Notes: generated from the sequence alone by a model not told the origin. Counted from the stretch's first letter, positions 11,238-23,552 are shown. The stretch: 64,000 bases of DNA from Aporrectodea caliginosa (GCA_020284085.1 JACEVL010000091.1:218501-282500), one strand, 5' to 3'. Numbers and translations are program-made.

Positions 11238-13140
11238 AACTCACTATAAATGACAGACCCACAATGGAAGATTGTTAAGGTAGTCAGAATCAGAAAAGTC
11301 GTTTTGTTATAAAACCATGGATCGGTTACAGCTCAAGTCGGCCTATAATGCCCTATATCCTTCATGTACTAAAGTGACATCTCATTTTAATATACAAGTA
11401 AGGTGTAGTAATTTTCAACCAACCTGTGTGGAAAACTTGTAACCTGCTGGAATGAATTGCTGCATTCTGCTGCAACCGTGGTCGATGAGAGGGACTGTGG
11501 GGTATGCAGTATGCTACACCGGGTCGTAGCAGCATCTATCAACGTGGGGACTGTCTGAAGCCAGCTGGGCCTGCCTAGGCTCTTGACGACAATGGCTGCA
11601 TCTATGATCCCCATTAAGAAATATTATGATAGGCATAATGGCCAGTGGTTATATTCAGCCCGATCTCGCCGATCCTATGATTTGAGATCCGCCACCTGTA
11701 CTGTGAGACCCGCCACCTAAATAATTAGATACGCCACTCTAACAGGAGACCCGTCACCATAAAACAGAGATACACCACCCAAACTTAGATCAGCATCCGT
11801 CAGGCTAACAGCGAACTTTCAATATTCACGTGCGACATAGAAAACTAATTACGTAATTAACAGTTTTATAATCGCTATCTCGTGCCTGCTGAAATTAGTC
11901 AAGGCTGTGGCAACATAAGTAGATTACATTCGAGTGTCTGCTAATTGCTTCCATTAATCCGTCATTTGTTAAAGGTTAAGCTGGGATCCGTTTGATAATG
12001 AGTTAGCACATGCTTTGTTTAGCCATAGTTCATTGAGCCTGCAGCTAAAGTTGAAAAGAAAGTTGTACAGCGTGCAGCAGCCGTCAGTGGCTAGAGGTCC
12101 AAGCAAACAATGCCTAGCTCAGTGTGAACGATGGTTGTGCGGTGTGCCATGCCATCTAGTCTTTGGGGACAAATCGGTCAGTGGCAGATACATGTATGCG
12201 GATACAGCTTTCGAGGGGAGTGGATAATGGGATCAATCCGGCCATACTGGCGTCCATGATCCAGCCATACGAAGATCTTTGCGAGGAGCAGGTTGCATAT
12301 CTTTGAGAGAAAAAATCTATGACCATCGGGACTGCGCTAGCCATAAACAGGCGACATCAATTCAGTGGGAGTCCGATAGTGAGAAGCAAAAAACAGTAAC
12401 TGCTGTAAACCAAAAACTGAGCTTAGACACCACTTGCCACATGGCAGGTGTTTTGTACCGTTTATTACATTACACAGAATAATCGTCTCTTTCTTGGTCA
12501 TCCTGATTTGATTGACCTATAGGAATTGAATGGCGTAAAGACGTATGCTGCACAACAATGTAGTAGCTGCTGACATGGTATCTCACGTAGCAGATTAAAT
12601 GAGATGAAAGCTTATGAAGGCTATCATAGAAGAAAATTACCATTTTCATTTTATTTACTGATATCACAAGTTTAACTCAAAGACCTGTCATGTTTGTTCA
12701 TTTGCGAGATTGTGTTTCTCACAGCTTTGAGTCTGTCGCAATCTTTCTTGATCAGATAGAGCTGCCTGGCCTCACTGAAGATGACCCAGTGGATGCATTG
12801 AAGAAATGTCTGCGTGGGGCATGTGTCGTTTGTTGACATCTTGAGTTCACACTGGTTGGGCTTCGCTACTAATAGTGCATCTGTAAATCTTGGCAAAATG
12901 TTGCTGGTGTTTATGATAAGCTTGAGTTGCAGTTCCTAGTTTGATTGGCTGGCATTGATTTAACCATCATTTAGACTTATCTGTTCATGCTGCCACGAAA
13001 AATTGACCGAAAGTAATCACTTTACGATAATATGCATAAGCTCTACAGTACGTTGTAGATTTTCTCCTAAATCTGGTGAAACCTAGGAAATGTGCAGCAG
13101 ATATGGGTGTTAAACTGTTAAAAATTGGACTGCTTTCAGA
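11238..13140. other. No gene recognised; small degenerate repeat inside
   Basis: Several open frames of 60-75 codons occur here, but none shows a recognisable motif or consistent coding pattern. At about 11684-11790 a degenerate ~20-bp repeat (gagacccgccacc-like) occurs five times. Confidence 0.5.
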
Positions 13141-13158
13141 TCAATGAGCTATAATTAT

Positions 13159-13159
<1 letters not shown>

Positions 13160-13191
<32 letters not shown>

Positions 13192-13198
13192 ATATATC
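13160..13198. repeat. (TA)n microsatellite
   Basis: Alternating TA run, interrupted once. Confidence 0.95.
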
Positions 13199-13825
13199 GA
13201 TGTTTACTTTTGTGTAGCCTATCTTAGATAAGTACTGTTGTACTGTGAAATGAAGCTTGCATGACGTCAGCCAGCGCTCATTAACATAATTATTGGTGAC
13301 GTGTCAAGGCAATACACGGAGATGATGACGTCGATTTCTAGATTATGACGTCAGTCAACGCTCATTTTGGCTAGCTTAAGGGCGAAGGCCGTTTTGAATC
13401 GGCAGCCTCAACATAGATGGTAGATGCTCTAGTGATATATTTATATATTATACATCTCTAGTTTCAGTTTCAGTTTATTGCTCCCAAATGAATGGTACAT
13501 GAGATACATGAATAGTTTTTTTAGCAACAAGTAATATACATTAGAAATAGATAATAGTAGGCATTTTTGGAGTCAATGGGTGCCCTGAAGGGAAAGAATC
13601 CCGCTAGGTAGGGTCCCTAGATACAAGATAATTAATAAAGATGGAGGGAGATTGAGAAGTAATTGTTGGAAGTATAGGAAGTGGGAGATCGAGAAGTAAT
13701 TGTTGGAAGTGTAAGAAGACAAGCATAATAGGAAACAAAACTAGACAAGAAACAGAAACTAAACAGCAGTGCTTTCTGCTTAACTAAACATCATTTTCAT
13801 TTTCCATTCCTCTGCCACTCCTCTG

Positions 13826-15070
13826 CTATTTTTTTGCTACGTGTGCTCGTACTAGTTGTTTGAAGTGTGGGAGGGACTTGGCAGTTTTAAGGGATCCCGG
13901 TAATTTGTTCCAGAGTAGTGGACCCTGATATTTGATGGAGAATTTCCGGGTGTTAGTTCTTGGATAAGTACTTGTATATTCACTGTTACTTCTAGTAGGG
14001 TATGCATGTTCTGGTGTAGGAAAGTATGACACAAAGGCAGGTGGCAGCAGGTTATTTTTGTATTTATACATAAATTCCAGTGTTTGAGTTAGTTTTATTT
14101 GATTAATATTTAGAAGGTTAAGTTCTAGAAAGAGAGGTTTTGTATGTGTGTTATATTGTGATTTTGTGATAAGTCTTATGGCTTTTTTCTGGAGTATTAT
14201 TAGGCTTTGTAGATGGGTATCATAGGTGGAGGTCCAGACAAGATTACAATATGTTAAGTAAGGATATATCAGTGTGAAGTATAATTGACGTAGAACATGT
14301 GGTGGAAGCAAGTAAGATATTCTTCTAAGTATTCCTATGTTTTTTGAGATTTTTTTGTTGATTTCTAAGATGTGTGTGTTCCACTTCAGATGTTGGTCTA
14401 TATAAATTCCTAGGAATTTTGTGGTTGAGACTACTGGGATTGTCATGTCTTCAATTATAACTGTTTTATTCAAATTTGGAATTAACTTTTTTGGGTTCCT
14501 AAATATTATGCAATTAGTTTTGGATAGGTTAAGCGATAGCATATTTGCTTTAAACCAGTCATTAGCCAGGATCAGTTCATCATTTACCAATGATATTAGG
14601 TGGTCATATGAGGCGTGTGTAACAAAGGCATTGGTATCATCCGCAAATAATATAAAGTGTAGGAGAGATGATGAATTAGGTAGGTCGTTGATATAAATAA
14701 GAAACAGTAGAGGCCCAAGTATCGACCCTTGAGGAACACCATAGAGAATTAGTTGGAGAGAGGAGAGGTTACCATTACATGATACTTGTTGATATCGGGA
14801 GCTTAAGTAACTTTTAAACCAATCTAAAGCTATATTCCTAACTCCGTAATGCTCTAGTTTAGCTATAAGAATTTTGTGATCCACTGTGTCAAACGCTTTA
14901 GCTAGATCTAGAAATATTCCAACAGAAAATTTATTATTGTCAATAGCTTCGGATATTTGGTCTTGCATGTCAAGAAGAGACATGGAGGTAGAGTGTCCTG
15001 GCTGAAAACCATGCTGAAGTGGGTACAAAAGTTTATTGTGTGTTATGAAGGAAGAGAGTCGATTGTACAT
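13826..15070 (-). CDS. LINE ORF2 reverse transcriptase domain
   Basis: 414 codons. Visible RT blocks: LQHGFQPGHSTSMSLLD, then GIFLDLAKAFDTVDHKIL (motif A), GVPQGSILGPLLFLIYINDL (motif B), FILFADDTNAF (motif C, catalytic Asp pair), and TTKFLGIYIDQHLKW. The C-terminus has GPLLWNKLPGSLKT and FKQLVRAHVAKK. It makes cDNA by target-primed reverse transcription. The Met at 15070 is internal: the true frame continues upstream into 15178-15633 after a one-base shift near 15185. Confidence 0.88.
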   Translation of the reverse strand: MYNRLSSFITHNKLLYPLQHGFQPGHSTSMSLLDMQDQISEAIDNNKFSVGIFLDLAKAFDTVDHKILIAKLEHYGVRNIALDWFKSYLSSRYQQVSCNGNLSSLQLILYGVPQGSILGPLLFLIYINDLPNSSSLLHFILFADDTNAFVTHASYDHLISLVNDELILANDWFKANMLSLNLSKTNCIIFRNPKKLIPNLNKTVIIEDMTIPVVSTTKFLGIYIDQHLKWNTHILEINKKISKNIGILRRISYLLPPHVLRQLYFTLIYPYLTYCNLVWTSTYDTHLQSLIILQKKAIRLITKSQYNTHTKPLFLELNLLNINQIKLTQTLEFMYKYKNNLLPPAFVSYFPTPEHAYPTRSNSEYTSTYPRTNTRKFSIKYQGPLLWNKLPGSLKTAKSLPHFKQLVRAHVAKK

Positions 15071-15177
15071 TGCACGCTCAAAGAATTTGGAAAAGTAGGT
15101 TAAAACTGATATTGGTCTATAATTAGAAATTTCCGATTTTATGCCTTGTTTGTGTATTGGTGTAACCTTGGCCTTTT

Positions 15178-15633
15178 TTATTTCAAGGGGACCACTCCAT
15201 TTCTAAACGAACAGTTGATCAGTTCTGCTAGTGGCAGGGCAATCAAGTTCAACAGAGGTGATAATATTTGGGGATTAAGTCCATCTGATCCAGAGCTAGA
15301 GGTTGGTTTTAGGGTCTTATTTATGGACAGGAGTTCGTACACATCCGTTGGTAGAATAGCCATTGAGTTCAATGTTGAGGAAGGCATGAAGCTGTGAAAT
15401 GATTTGGTGGCTTTAGGAATTTTAAGTGATAGTGCTTTTGGAAGTTCAATAAAGTAAGTGTTGAATTTTTCAGCTATAATTTTGGGATCTTCAACTGTGA
15501 TATCATTGATTTTTAATTCCTTAATTAATTCAATTTTTTCTTGGACATTTATAATGGATTTAATTAGTTGCAAGGTTTTCTTTATGTCCCCAGTATTCTT
15601 AGAGAATTCGTTCGAATAGTATTCCTGTTCCAA
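15178..15633 (-). pseudogene. LINE ORF2 linker between endonuclease and RT
   Basis: This segment contains SSGSDGLNPQILSPLLNLIALPLAELINCSF and GVVPLK, the usual approach to the RT fingers. The frame then hits TAA at about 15178; in the next frame the expected 'KKAKVTPIHKQG ... NYRPISVL' continues. One base appears lost. Confidence 0.8.
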
Positions 15634-15713
15634 TTTTATACGAATTGTTTTATATTTATTTCGATACTTTGTAAAAATTTCCTTGTTTATTATAGTAGGG
15701 TTCTTAATATACT

Positions 15714-16664
15714 TTATATAAAGCTTTTCTTTTTTTTAATTGATTTCATCAGGCCAGTAGTCATCCATGGGTGTTGTGGGGTATTTTTTTTCGTGTATTG
15801 CCTGGCTCTTAAGGGAAAAGCTAGGTCATATTTCGATTTTATGATATTTATGAAGGTTGAGTAAGCTAGGTCAGTGTTGTCCTCCATACATAATCTGTAA
15901 ACTGGATTCCAGTCGATCTTGGTTAGTAGGGTTTTAAATTCAGTAATTGTTTCTGGCGTTATAGTCCTAGTCAATTCAGGTCTGGTTGTGACGTTGTTTG
16001 AGTGAGATTCATTGTGGGTCCAAGTAATTATAGGTAGGTGGTCAGTCATGTCGTTAATTAGTATTGCAGAGTTGATTATTGTATCAGCAGCATTAGTGAA
16101 GATGTTGTCAATTAATGTATTAGTTGAGGTAGTAATTCTAGTTGGATGATGTATTAGAGGGACGAGATGATGGGATGTCATATTTTCGATAAAGTCTTGA
16201 GTGGGGGCGTGGGAGTCATGAGCAAATAGGTCAATGTTGTAGTCTCCAAGCAGGAAGAGCCGTTTGTTGGTATGTGTTTTGCTACTTAAGGAGTCAATTA
16301 ACACATCAAACTCAGTGTTGAAGGTATTCAAATTAAGTCCTGGTGGCCTGTATATAGCCCCTACCATCATATCCTTGCTTGTTTTATTAGGTACATTTAT
16401 AAATAGGCTTTCAAATGAAGTTGAGGAACCTAGGTTTGTCACCCTGTTAAAGTCAATTCCATTCTTAACGAAAATTCCTACTCCTCCACCTCGTCCCTCA
16501 ATTCTATTCTCATAGACAAAGGTGTAACCTGGAATGAAGATGGAGCCTGCCGTAAGATCAGTCAGCCAAGTCTCGGTTACTGCTAAAATGGAGATAGGCA
16601 AGTGTTGTAAAAGAATTTGCATGTCAACCAACTTGTGTATAATGCTTCTACAATTTATGTGCAT
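15714..16664 (-). CDS. LINE endonuclease (APE/EEP-type) domain
   Basis: 316 codons beginning MHINCRSIIHKL, then ILAVTETWL (the catalytic Glu block), GRGGGVGIFV, VGAIYRPPG, LFLLGDYNID (the 'GD-x-N' block) and NTLIDNIFTN plus TDHLPI near the C-end. These are the standard blocks of exonuclease-endonuclease-phosphatase domains in LINEs. It nicks the target DNA. The frame ends in an A-run (about 15730), where it shifts. Confidence 0.88.
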   Translation of the reverse strand: MHINCRSIIHKLVDMQILLQHLPISILAVTETWLTDLTAGSIFIPGYTFVYENRIEGRGGGVGIFVKNGIDFNRVTNLGSSTSFESLFINVPNKTSKDMMVGAIYRPPGLNLNTFNTEFDVLIDSLSSKTHTNKRLFLLGDYNIDLFAHDSHAPTQDFIENMTSHHLVPLIHHPTRITTSTNTLIDNIFTNAADTIINSAILINDMTDHLPIITWTHNESHSNNVTTRPELTRTITPETITEFKTLLTKIDWNPVYRLCMEDNTDLAYSTFINIIKSKYDLAFPLRARQYTKKNTPQHPWMTTGLMKSIKKKKSFI

Positions 16665-17104
16665 AAGACTAAAGGGGGTGTTCCTTCGTTAAGTTGTTGA
16701 GAAAGTTGGGACAGTCCATAGTAGTTACTTTCCTTTATTAAGTCAGAGAAATAATTCAGGTCAGGATCTAGATCGCTATTATTAATGAGTTGCTTATTGG
16801 ATTCCTCTGTTTTATATAGTTGGAGTGTGGGAAATTTACTGTATGTAGTATCTGTTAGCGTAGAATTATCAGAGTTAAGCTCCTTTAAGGATGTATCAGT
16901 AATAACATTTGCTGTCTGGTTTGTATTACCACATTCATAACTCTGACAAGGGTCTGGTGAGTTCTGCAGGGTCTTATAAATAGGGCAAGATGAGTTATGA
17001 GTTCTCCCAGGGATGTTGTAGATGCCAGTCCCTTCTCTCTGATCTATGTTGGGCGAGCACACGCAGCAATGGTGCATTTCATTGCAATGCACAAAAGTAT
17101 TCAT
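16655..17104 (-). pseudogene. LINE N-terminal segment with Cys/His-rich start
   Basis: 149 codons beginning with HCNEMHHCCVC and followed by polar, low-complexity sequence. It overlaps the start of the endonuclease in another frame at a C-run (about 16673-16678), so it is probably the original N-terminal part of the same ORF rather than a separate gene. The function of the Cys/His cluster is unknown. Confidence 0.5.
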
Positions 17105-17110
17105 GTTATT

Positions 17111-18562
17111 TGATCAACAGAAGAATGAAAATAAAACAAAAGAAATTGTCAGTATTAAAGTCCACAAATAAAAAAAAAAAAACCCACTGACAGTTCTTAA
17201 TCTAAACAACTGAAGGAAAACGAGCCGAATTTGTCGACTTGAACTTAAGTACTCTGTACATCATGTGTGTGCTTAAACAATTTTCTTATACTAGTTTTTT
17301 TTAGACAGTATAATAGTTTCAATTTTTTCGCCTTAGGCTTATTTGCCCACCTCTGTTAACATGAGGACGAGGTTATTAACATTAGGGTACGGGAACAAAG
17401 ATCACAAGCTCAGCATCAACGTTCAGCTTCATCTCAATATGTGAAAGAAAAACGAAAAAGAATTTTGCACCTCACAAACATCCTCGCATTTTCACAGTTG
17501 TAAGTCTGTCTTGGACCACATGACTAGCAACCTGCAACGTAGACTCTTTCGTATTTCCTAACTTAGGTCATATAGTCAGCAGTCTCGACAGGAAAGGAAT
17601 ACATATATACGCTTTGCAAGTTAATGAAGTATAGCAATAGAGGTAGATAAGGAAAGTTAAGGTTATGCGGCAGGTCCTTTCACAAGTTTTAGCATGTTCT
17701 CACTTCCTTGATACTGAGGCATTATCACAGATGATGAGACCTTAATGCAGCTGTGAACAATGTTGCAGCCTATGCGTCATGTTGCAGTTTCAGCACCATT
17801 GTCTCAGTCTATTAGTCTATTTGCCCTCCAATGTCAATACCAGGTGAATGGAGATAGTTTAGTGCAGGTCTCCTAATGCACTCAATGTCATGTTGATTAT
17901 TGGTCCATACTAACAGGTGGGAGTGGTCAGGCTTTCTTAATGTAGTGATAGAACTAGGTACAGCAACAGGCTTGTATGTACAAACAATTGGTCTCAGTTT
18001 ACACAAGCTATGCCATGGGCACATTAATATACCTGGCCTAGTTCACATATCCAGCAATCACCAGCAGGAGAGAAGTGAAGAAACGTGTGCTTCAACATAT
18101 GCTATACCCTAAAATAAAAGCAAAGCAATGAAGGCAGATAAGGGAAGTTAAGGTGATGTGGCAGGCCTGTGTTCATAAAAAACTCAACATTCCAACTCAA
18201 AATGTGGGATCAAAAGAAGTGTGGAAGCCTAAATTTTAAGTTTCACATTACATAGGCTTTAAATTCAGAACTTCACAGGTTAAACTCAGTCCACGCATGT
18301 CCTACCACATGTGAAGTCAAGCTATGGTGTACCCAATGTAGACTCTTTCAAAAATTCAACAGGTGTGAGTGCATATCGTATGCATTAGATTCAACTGCAC
18401 CTAAGAGTCTTTTATGCACAAGTTTAGCATAACAGAGAATTCACGATTCACATGACCATGTCAATAGTAACATAAAACAACCCTGTATAGTGATAGAACC
18501 CATATTTTAGTTTTAAACTTAGCATTTCAATCCATTAATATTCAAACCACCTTCAGTTTGAA
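17111..18562. other. No gene recognised; one diverged direct duplication
   Basis: The sequence around 17636-17680 (gataaggaaagttaagg, then gcggcaggtcc) recurs in diverged form at about 18127-18167. No supported coding frame. Confidence 0.5.
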
Positions 18563-18590
18563 GCTTTAGAGTAGTAGTAGTAGTAGCATA
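18563..18590. repeat. (AGT)n microsatellite
   Basis: Short run of agt triplets. Confidence 0.85.
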
Positions 18591-18776
18591 AGTAGTAGGT
18601 TTATATTTACATTTAAAGCACCATCAGTTAAAATCTTATTACTGGTATCTGGCCGTAAAGTGAAGCCAAGCAAATTGCAAAATGCGTCAAGTTAGGCCCA
18701 GGAGTTGTGTGGAGATTGTACCTGTTGGCAGCTGCTGACAAACGAAAAGTAATCGTTTATTGACAAGTCATCCTTC

Positions 18777-19325
18777 ATTCTTCCCAAGGCTAGAATGCGG
18801 TAGGGTTGAGGTGAGGTTCTTTCTGTTTGTCGTCAGTTCTTACGGGGCTAGAATGCGGTGAAGTTGATGTGTAGCTCTTTCTGATTATCGTCGGTTTATC
18901 ACATGGCTAGGATGCGATAGGTATGAGGTGAGATTGTTTCCGGTTATCATCAGATTGTCACAAGGCTAGGATGCGGTGAGGTTGAGGTGAGATTGTTTCC
19001 GGTTATCATCAGTTTGTCACAAGGCTAGGATGCGGTGAGGTTGAGGTGAGATTGTTTCCGGTTATCATCAGTTTGTCACAAGGCTAGGATGCGGTGAGGT
19101 TGAGGTGAGATTGTTTCCGGTTATCATCAGTTTGTCACAAGGCTAGGATGCGGTGAGGTTGAGGTGAGATTGTTTCCGGTTATCATCAGTTTGTCACAAG
19201 GCTAGGATGCGGTGAGGTTGAGGTGAGATTGTTTCCGGTTATCGTCAGTTTGTCACAAGGCTAGGATGCGGTGAGGTTGAGGTGAGATTGTTTCCGGTTA
19301 TCGTCAGATTGTCACAAGGCTAGTC
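18777..19325. repeat. 59-bp tandem satellite, about 9 copies
   Basis: The unit contains 'aaggctaggatgcggtgagg' and 'gagattgtttccggttatc'. Successive copies at 18961, 19020, 19079, 19138, 19197 and 19256 are exactly 59 bp apart and almost identical. The first three (about 18780-18955) are diverged. Homogeneous inner copies and worn outer copies are what recent unequal exchange gives. Confidence 0.95.
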
Positions 19326-20310
19326 TATGTTTCAGATATGCGATGCGTGTCATCCAGGTCTGTGTTTGCTTGCAATAATCGTTATGTCGTGGTTTCACGC
19401 GGTTTGCATTTTATCTGAGTAAAGCCTAGCGAGGCTTAGTTATATATTCACCAGATAGGCGTCAGTTTTGGATTTGCCAAAATTTAGAGATCGACCACCT
19501 CTGGGTGAGCAATTTAACTCATGGCGACTGCTGGGGCCCGCCGCTGCAACCAACTCGACAACTGATAGCTGATAGCTACAGGGTCCCAGTGATTTGTTTA
19601 CTTTATTGGGCCAAGAGGTCAAACATTACAAGCTTACGTTCAGTATGCGGCAGACAGGCAGTCTGAGTAAGGACTCAGTAGTGCAGCTATCTTGGTTTTC
19701 AATTCTGAAACATTATTATTATTCGGATAAAATAGAACAATATAATGCTGCTACATGTATCTGCTGCAGTAATTTTGTTTCAATGAAAATATTTGCTATT
19801 GAATTAAAAATAATAAGTCTGTTAGTTCAGCGATATGGAACACAGTACAAATCAACTAGTTAGAGTTGTATATTTTGTTATTTTATCGGCAACAGGATGT
19901 GCTATGATATTTGCATGATAAATAAATTCCCAATGATATATATAGTTTATTAGTTTAATCTTATATCGTGATGCCGTTTTTATGATTACTAAACTATTAA
20001 TCTGTATTTTTAATATTTTATTTTATTAAATTTTTACTGCCATTCGATGTATTTGGAAAATGGGAATAAATAAAACAGAGAGGCGCGCCAATTTCATAGT
20101 TCGTTCTCGGGCGCAAAATATCCTAGGTATACGCCTCTACCTATATGATTGGATAGGTTAAAAGGAGTGTTGACACTCCAGAAGACGAGATATATCACCA
20201 TGCTGTTGAGATGCAACACCGTTTTTATGGTTTGTCACTTCTTGATTTGATGTCTCTGCCTCTCTGGCATTTCAGTTTGCTGAGCCTAATGGATTTGATC
20301 ATCCTTTCAG
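19326..20310. other. No gene recognised
   Basis: AT-rich sequence with two short open frames on opposite strands and no recognisable motif. Confidence 0.5.
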
Positions 20311-20317
20311 CAGCAGT

Positions 20318-20678
20318 GCCGGTGTCTCAAAATAAAGTATCCCCATAAATGAGTATCCCCCATAGCGAAATGGAGTATTCGGTTTAATTTGCATTTTTGG
20401 CGGTTTCTAAGTGTATTCAGTCGTACTGTTTGGATTTATTGTACACATAACATTTTTAAATTGCGTATCTTTAGTTTGTAAGTCGACCCTAAATCAATTT
20501 ACTTCGTTTTTTGTGATTTTGACTGGATTTTCGCCGAGGCTATCGTGATGCGTATACCGATGGGGGAAAGAATGGTTTATCCCCGGATACTCTAAACCGG
20601 TTTATTCCATCCGGGGGGATAAACTCATATATCCCCCCGGATAGTCTTAGGACGGATACTCTATTTCGTGATACCGGC
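20318..20678. mobile_element. MITE with ~24-bp terminal inverted repeats
   Basis: The left end CCGGTGTCTCAAAATAAAGT and the inverted right end CCGGTATCACGAAATAGAGT match at most positions and both lead into 'atcc'. The interior has further 'ggataaac/tatcccc' palindromic blocks. There is no coding frame. A partial copy lies at 37255-37440 on the other strand. The target-site duplication and superfamily are not resolved. Confidence 0.7.
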
Positions 20679-20815
20679 GCCAGGATTTCAGGTTTGGGGA
20701 GGCTAAAGCTCCAAAACCTTCCCTTTTGTCCCCTCTTCCTTGTGATTCGCAGTGATTTCCCACTTTTTGGGGGCTGAGCCGCAGTTAGGGGTGGGCTTAG
20801 CCCCTGGCGCCGCCC
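20679..20815. repeat. Short element with ggcgcc ends
   Basis: Begins cgccaggatttcaggtt and ends cttagcccctggcgcc, with 'ggctaaagc' and 'gcttagcc' inverted near the ends. It directly abuts the MITE and may be the sequence that MITE inserted into. Confidence 0.4.
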
Positions 20816-21488
20816 TGTTCAGCAGAGAGGAAAAATTGGGTGGAAAGAATTGGGTTTCTGATTACATGAAAGGGTGCAATGAACTGAGCTGAAGGATCTA
20901 TGAGGAAACAGATATAGCTCGTACAGTCGGCTTAATAGAATACAAGTTCGGAGGTTCTTTTACCACTTTTAAATGAGTAACTGAGGGACTTGATACGCAC
21001 CAGATATTCAACATGAATGAACGCGGCATTACTCCTGTACTTAAAAGCCAGGCAAAATAATTGCTGAGACTGACTGCAAGCAGTTAGGGTCAAGAAAAGG
21101 GAATGTGCGATGAGTCATTAAGGTATTTATCAGTCATTTATGTGCCAATGGTGATCCTCTTTCGGTGAAAAATATGAATGACAGGTTGATGCGAGGTGCA
21201 CCTCAGAGCTATGTTGGACAAATGGGTGATGGCAAATTCAGGCAAGCGTGCTACTGAGTATGAAAAAGATGAACTGTCTTAACAAACATATAAAAGTACG
21301 GCCAAGCAAGGCATGTATTCAAAGGGACGTACATTTCTCTTACAATTTTTACGTTTTTATACATAAAGTGTTTCTTCCTTCAGCAGTGCCAGTGACAGAT
21401 TGTATGGTGTCACACAAAAAAACAGCAGCTAGGAACTTAACTTAAAAGTTTGTAAACAAGCTGCGGTCATGTCAACATGTGTCAGAAT
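20816..21488. other. No gene recognised
   Basis: No supported coding frame or repeat seen. Confidence 0.45.
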
Positions 21489-21490
21489 AA

Positions 21491-21492
21491 AC

Positions 21493-21589
<97 letters not shown>
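21491..21589. repeat. (ATT)n microsatellite
   Basis: About 33 perfect triplets. The Leu-rich frame across it is an artefact of the repeat. Confidence 0.97.
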
Positions 21590-21590
<1 letters not shown>

Positions 21591-22525
21591 TCCTTGGAGG
21601 ACCACGAAAGCTCTGATCGTGTTAAAATACGGGCCTACAGATTGAAGTTGCAGAACATACAGAAGCACCTACAAGCTCCATGCAAGATTCAACCACACTA
21701 AGTGACACAACTGGTGGATGAACTAACAGGTCGACACGAAGGAATTGGTAACATACGTAACTTTAAAGCACACACAAATAAAACTTGCCTCAGCCAGCTA
21801 TAGTCCCACAGCAGCTACTGTTAAGCCAGGACTTCAGATGCGACCACAAAACATAGTATTATGCTCCAAGAACAGAATTTGATCTCAGGTTGCAGATGCT
21901 GATATATTTAATAGGGAAACTCAACGACAAAAACAAATGACTAATTCGAACTCATGTCGGAACTATAAGTCTTTACAGCGATCGACCTGAAAGAAACCCC
22001 GAGTCAGTGATTAACGTGCAAGTACTGGTGTCATGAAAATATGGCAAAGGATGCTAAATGGATTACTTTGTGTTCTCTGGTGCTCTGTCACCAAAGATAG
22101 CGACCGAGTCAAGACTGTCTTGTACCTTGATACTGAAAGTGCATCAAACAAGGAAAACTATGACAACTTTGAAAATTGGTCTAAAACTATAATTAAAGAT
22201 GCTGACCTTTAAATTCGACTTTATAAGCAACTTCTATCTTCCAAAACAGTCTAGATTTGATTAAATTTTCCGCGTAACAAACCGTAACGCGCATTCGCAC
22301 AACCGACTTGTTCTAACCTATGAGATATGCTAGCACAATGGTTCTAACACGGAACCAACTTTTATGACGCAAAGCCAACTAGACTTGTGATGTCAACACC
22401 CGCCGGCGATTGGGTTAAAGCCTAAGCCTCTTATCAGCAACATACTGTTAGCTTTCCTGAATTTGTAACTGGCTGCGGTGTGATAGTCTGCTTCTTCTCT
22501 GTTTTCATTAAACGATTATATATAT
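21590..22525. other. No gene recognised
   Basis: Mixed-composition DNA without a supported frame or repeat. Confidence 0.45.
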
Positions 22526-22912
22526 ATATATGTTTGCATGAATGCATGTATGTAACTATGCCTGTATGTATGTATGTATGTATGTATGTATGTATGTATG
22601 TATGTATGTATGTATGTATGTATGTATGTATGTATGTATGTATGTATGTATGTATGTATGTATGTATGCAACTATGCATGTATGCATACATACTTACATA
22701 TATACAATTGTATGTATGTATGTATGTATGTATGTACGTATGTATGTATGTATGTATTTATGCACGTACGTATGTATGTATGTATGTATGTATGTATGTA
22801 TGTATGTATGTATGCATGCATGTATATGTGTACGTATGTATGTATGTATGTATGTATGTATGTATGTATATATGTATGCATGTATGTGTGAGTACGTATG
22901 TATGTATACGCA
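22526..22912. repeat. (GTAT)n microsatellite, compound
   Basis: A tetranucleotide run of nearly 390 bp with interruptions (gcatgc, acgta). All frames over it (MYVC..., HTYI...) are repeat artefacts on both strands. Confidence 0.97.
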
Positions 22913-23076
22913 TCGTTGAGTTGCGCTGGCCTTTGAGACGCTTGGTCGAATCAACAACAATGGCATTTCTCAAGGACCTTTTGCGTTGACTTTCAAGCAT
23001 TATTTTCTAGTTACTCGAGAAAAACATCTGTCTCTTCCAACGCGTACTAGTACGTAGGAGCTCCCAATTATTGTAA
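22905..23076. repeat. Dispersed repeat, copy 1 (second copy at 46470-46640)
   Basis: The two copies share ttgcgctggc, tttctagttactcgagaaaa and agtacgtaggag in the same order and spacing over about 165 bp. The element type is unknown. Confidence 0.75.
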
Positions 23077-23552
23077 AGATGACACTCCAGTGAGTGGCTT
23101 CGACGTTAGGCTTATGAGCTAGTCATTACGAACAGAACCTAAACAGTTTAAGTTTAAGTTTGACCGACCGAAAGTCACTATGCAGGTTGCTGTGTCTATT
23201 AAATGTTCGCGAGGAAATCGAAGAAATCATTGCGATAAGAACCTAAAAGTTTAAGAACTGATCACCAAAGTTGAACAAATCAAATACAATTTTATATATT
23301 TTTCTATTTAGGGCCTATATATTTCTTACGACAAAACATATATATCTCTTAGAACAAAACGGCTCTCCTCATTGCACAGTTGCAGTTTAAATGTAAGTAT
23401 AGGTGCACACGTTTTCTATAGCGACTGTAGAGTAATCGTAATCTGAATCTCGAAATTTTTACAGAGCACGGCAAAGCGAACTCGCGGGAACCAGTTTATC
23501 CAAAGGCGCTTAGTCAAAACAAAATCGATAGGCAGGTAGGGTAAAAGTGGCT
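23077..23552. other. No gene recognised
   Basis: No supported coding frame. Confidence 0.45.

Larger units (their letters stand above)
13455..17110 (-). mobile_element. Nearly full-length CR1/L2-like LINE
   Basis: Read on the minus strand it runs, in order, from an N-terminal Cys/His segment (17104-16655) to an endonuclease (16664-15714), a linker (15633-15178), RT plus C-terminal domain (15070-13826), and a 3' UTR of about 370 bp ending in tttcag-type repeats (13459-13480). The frames connect in the expected order and are separated by small shifts near 16670, 15730 and 15185. The first two lie in homopolymer runs; the third looks like one missing base next to an A-rich run. It is the best preserved LINE in the window. 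An A-run lies just beyond the 5' end at 17170. Confidence 0.9.

Noticed and set aside
18777..19325. CRISPR array
   Set aside because: The repeats are contiguous with no unique spacers, and the genome is eukaryotic.
22434..23000. Long MYVC/HTYI frames on both strands
   Set aside because: They are translations of the (GTAT)n microsatellite.
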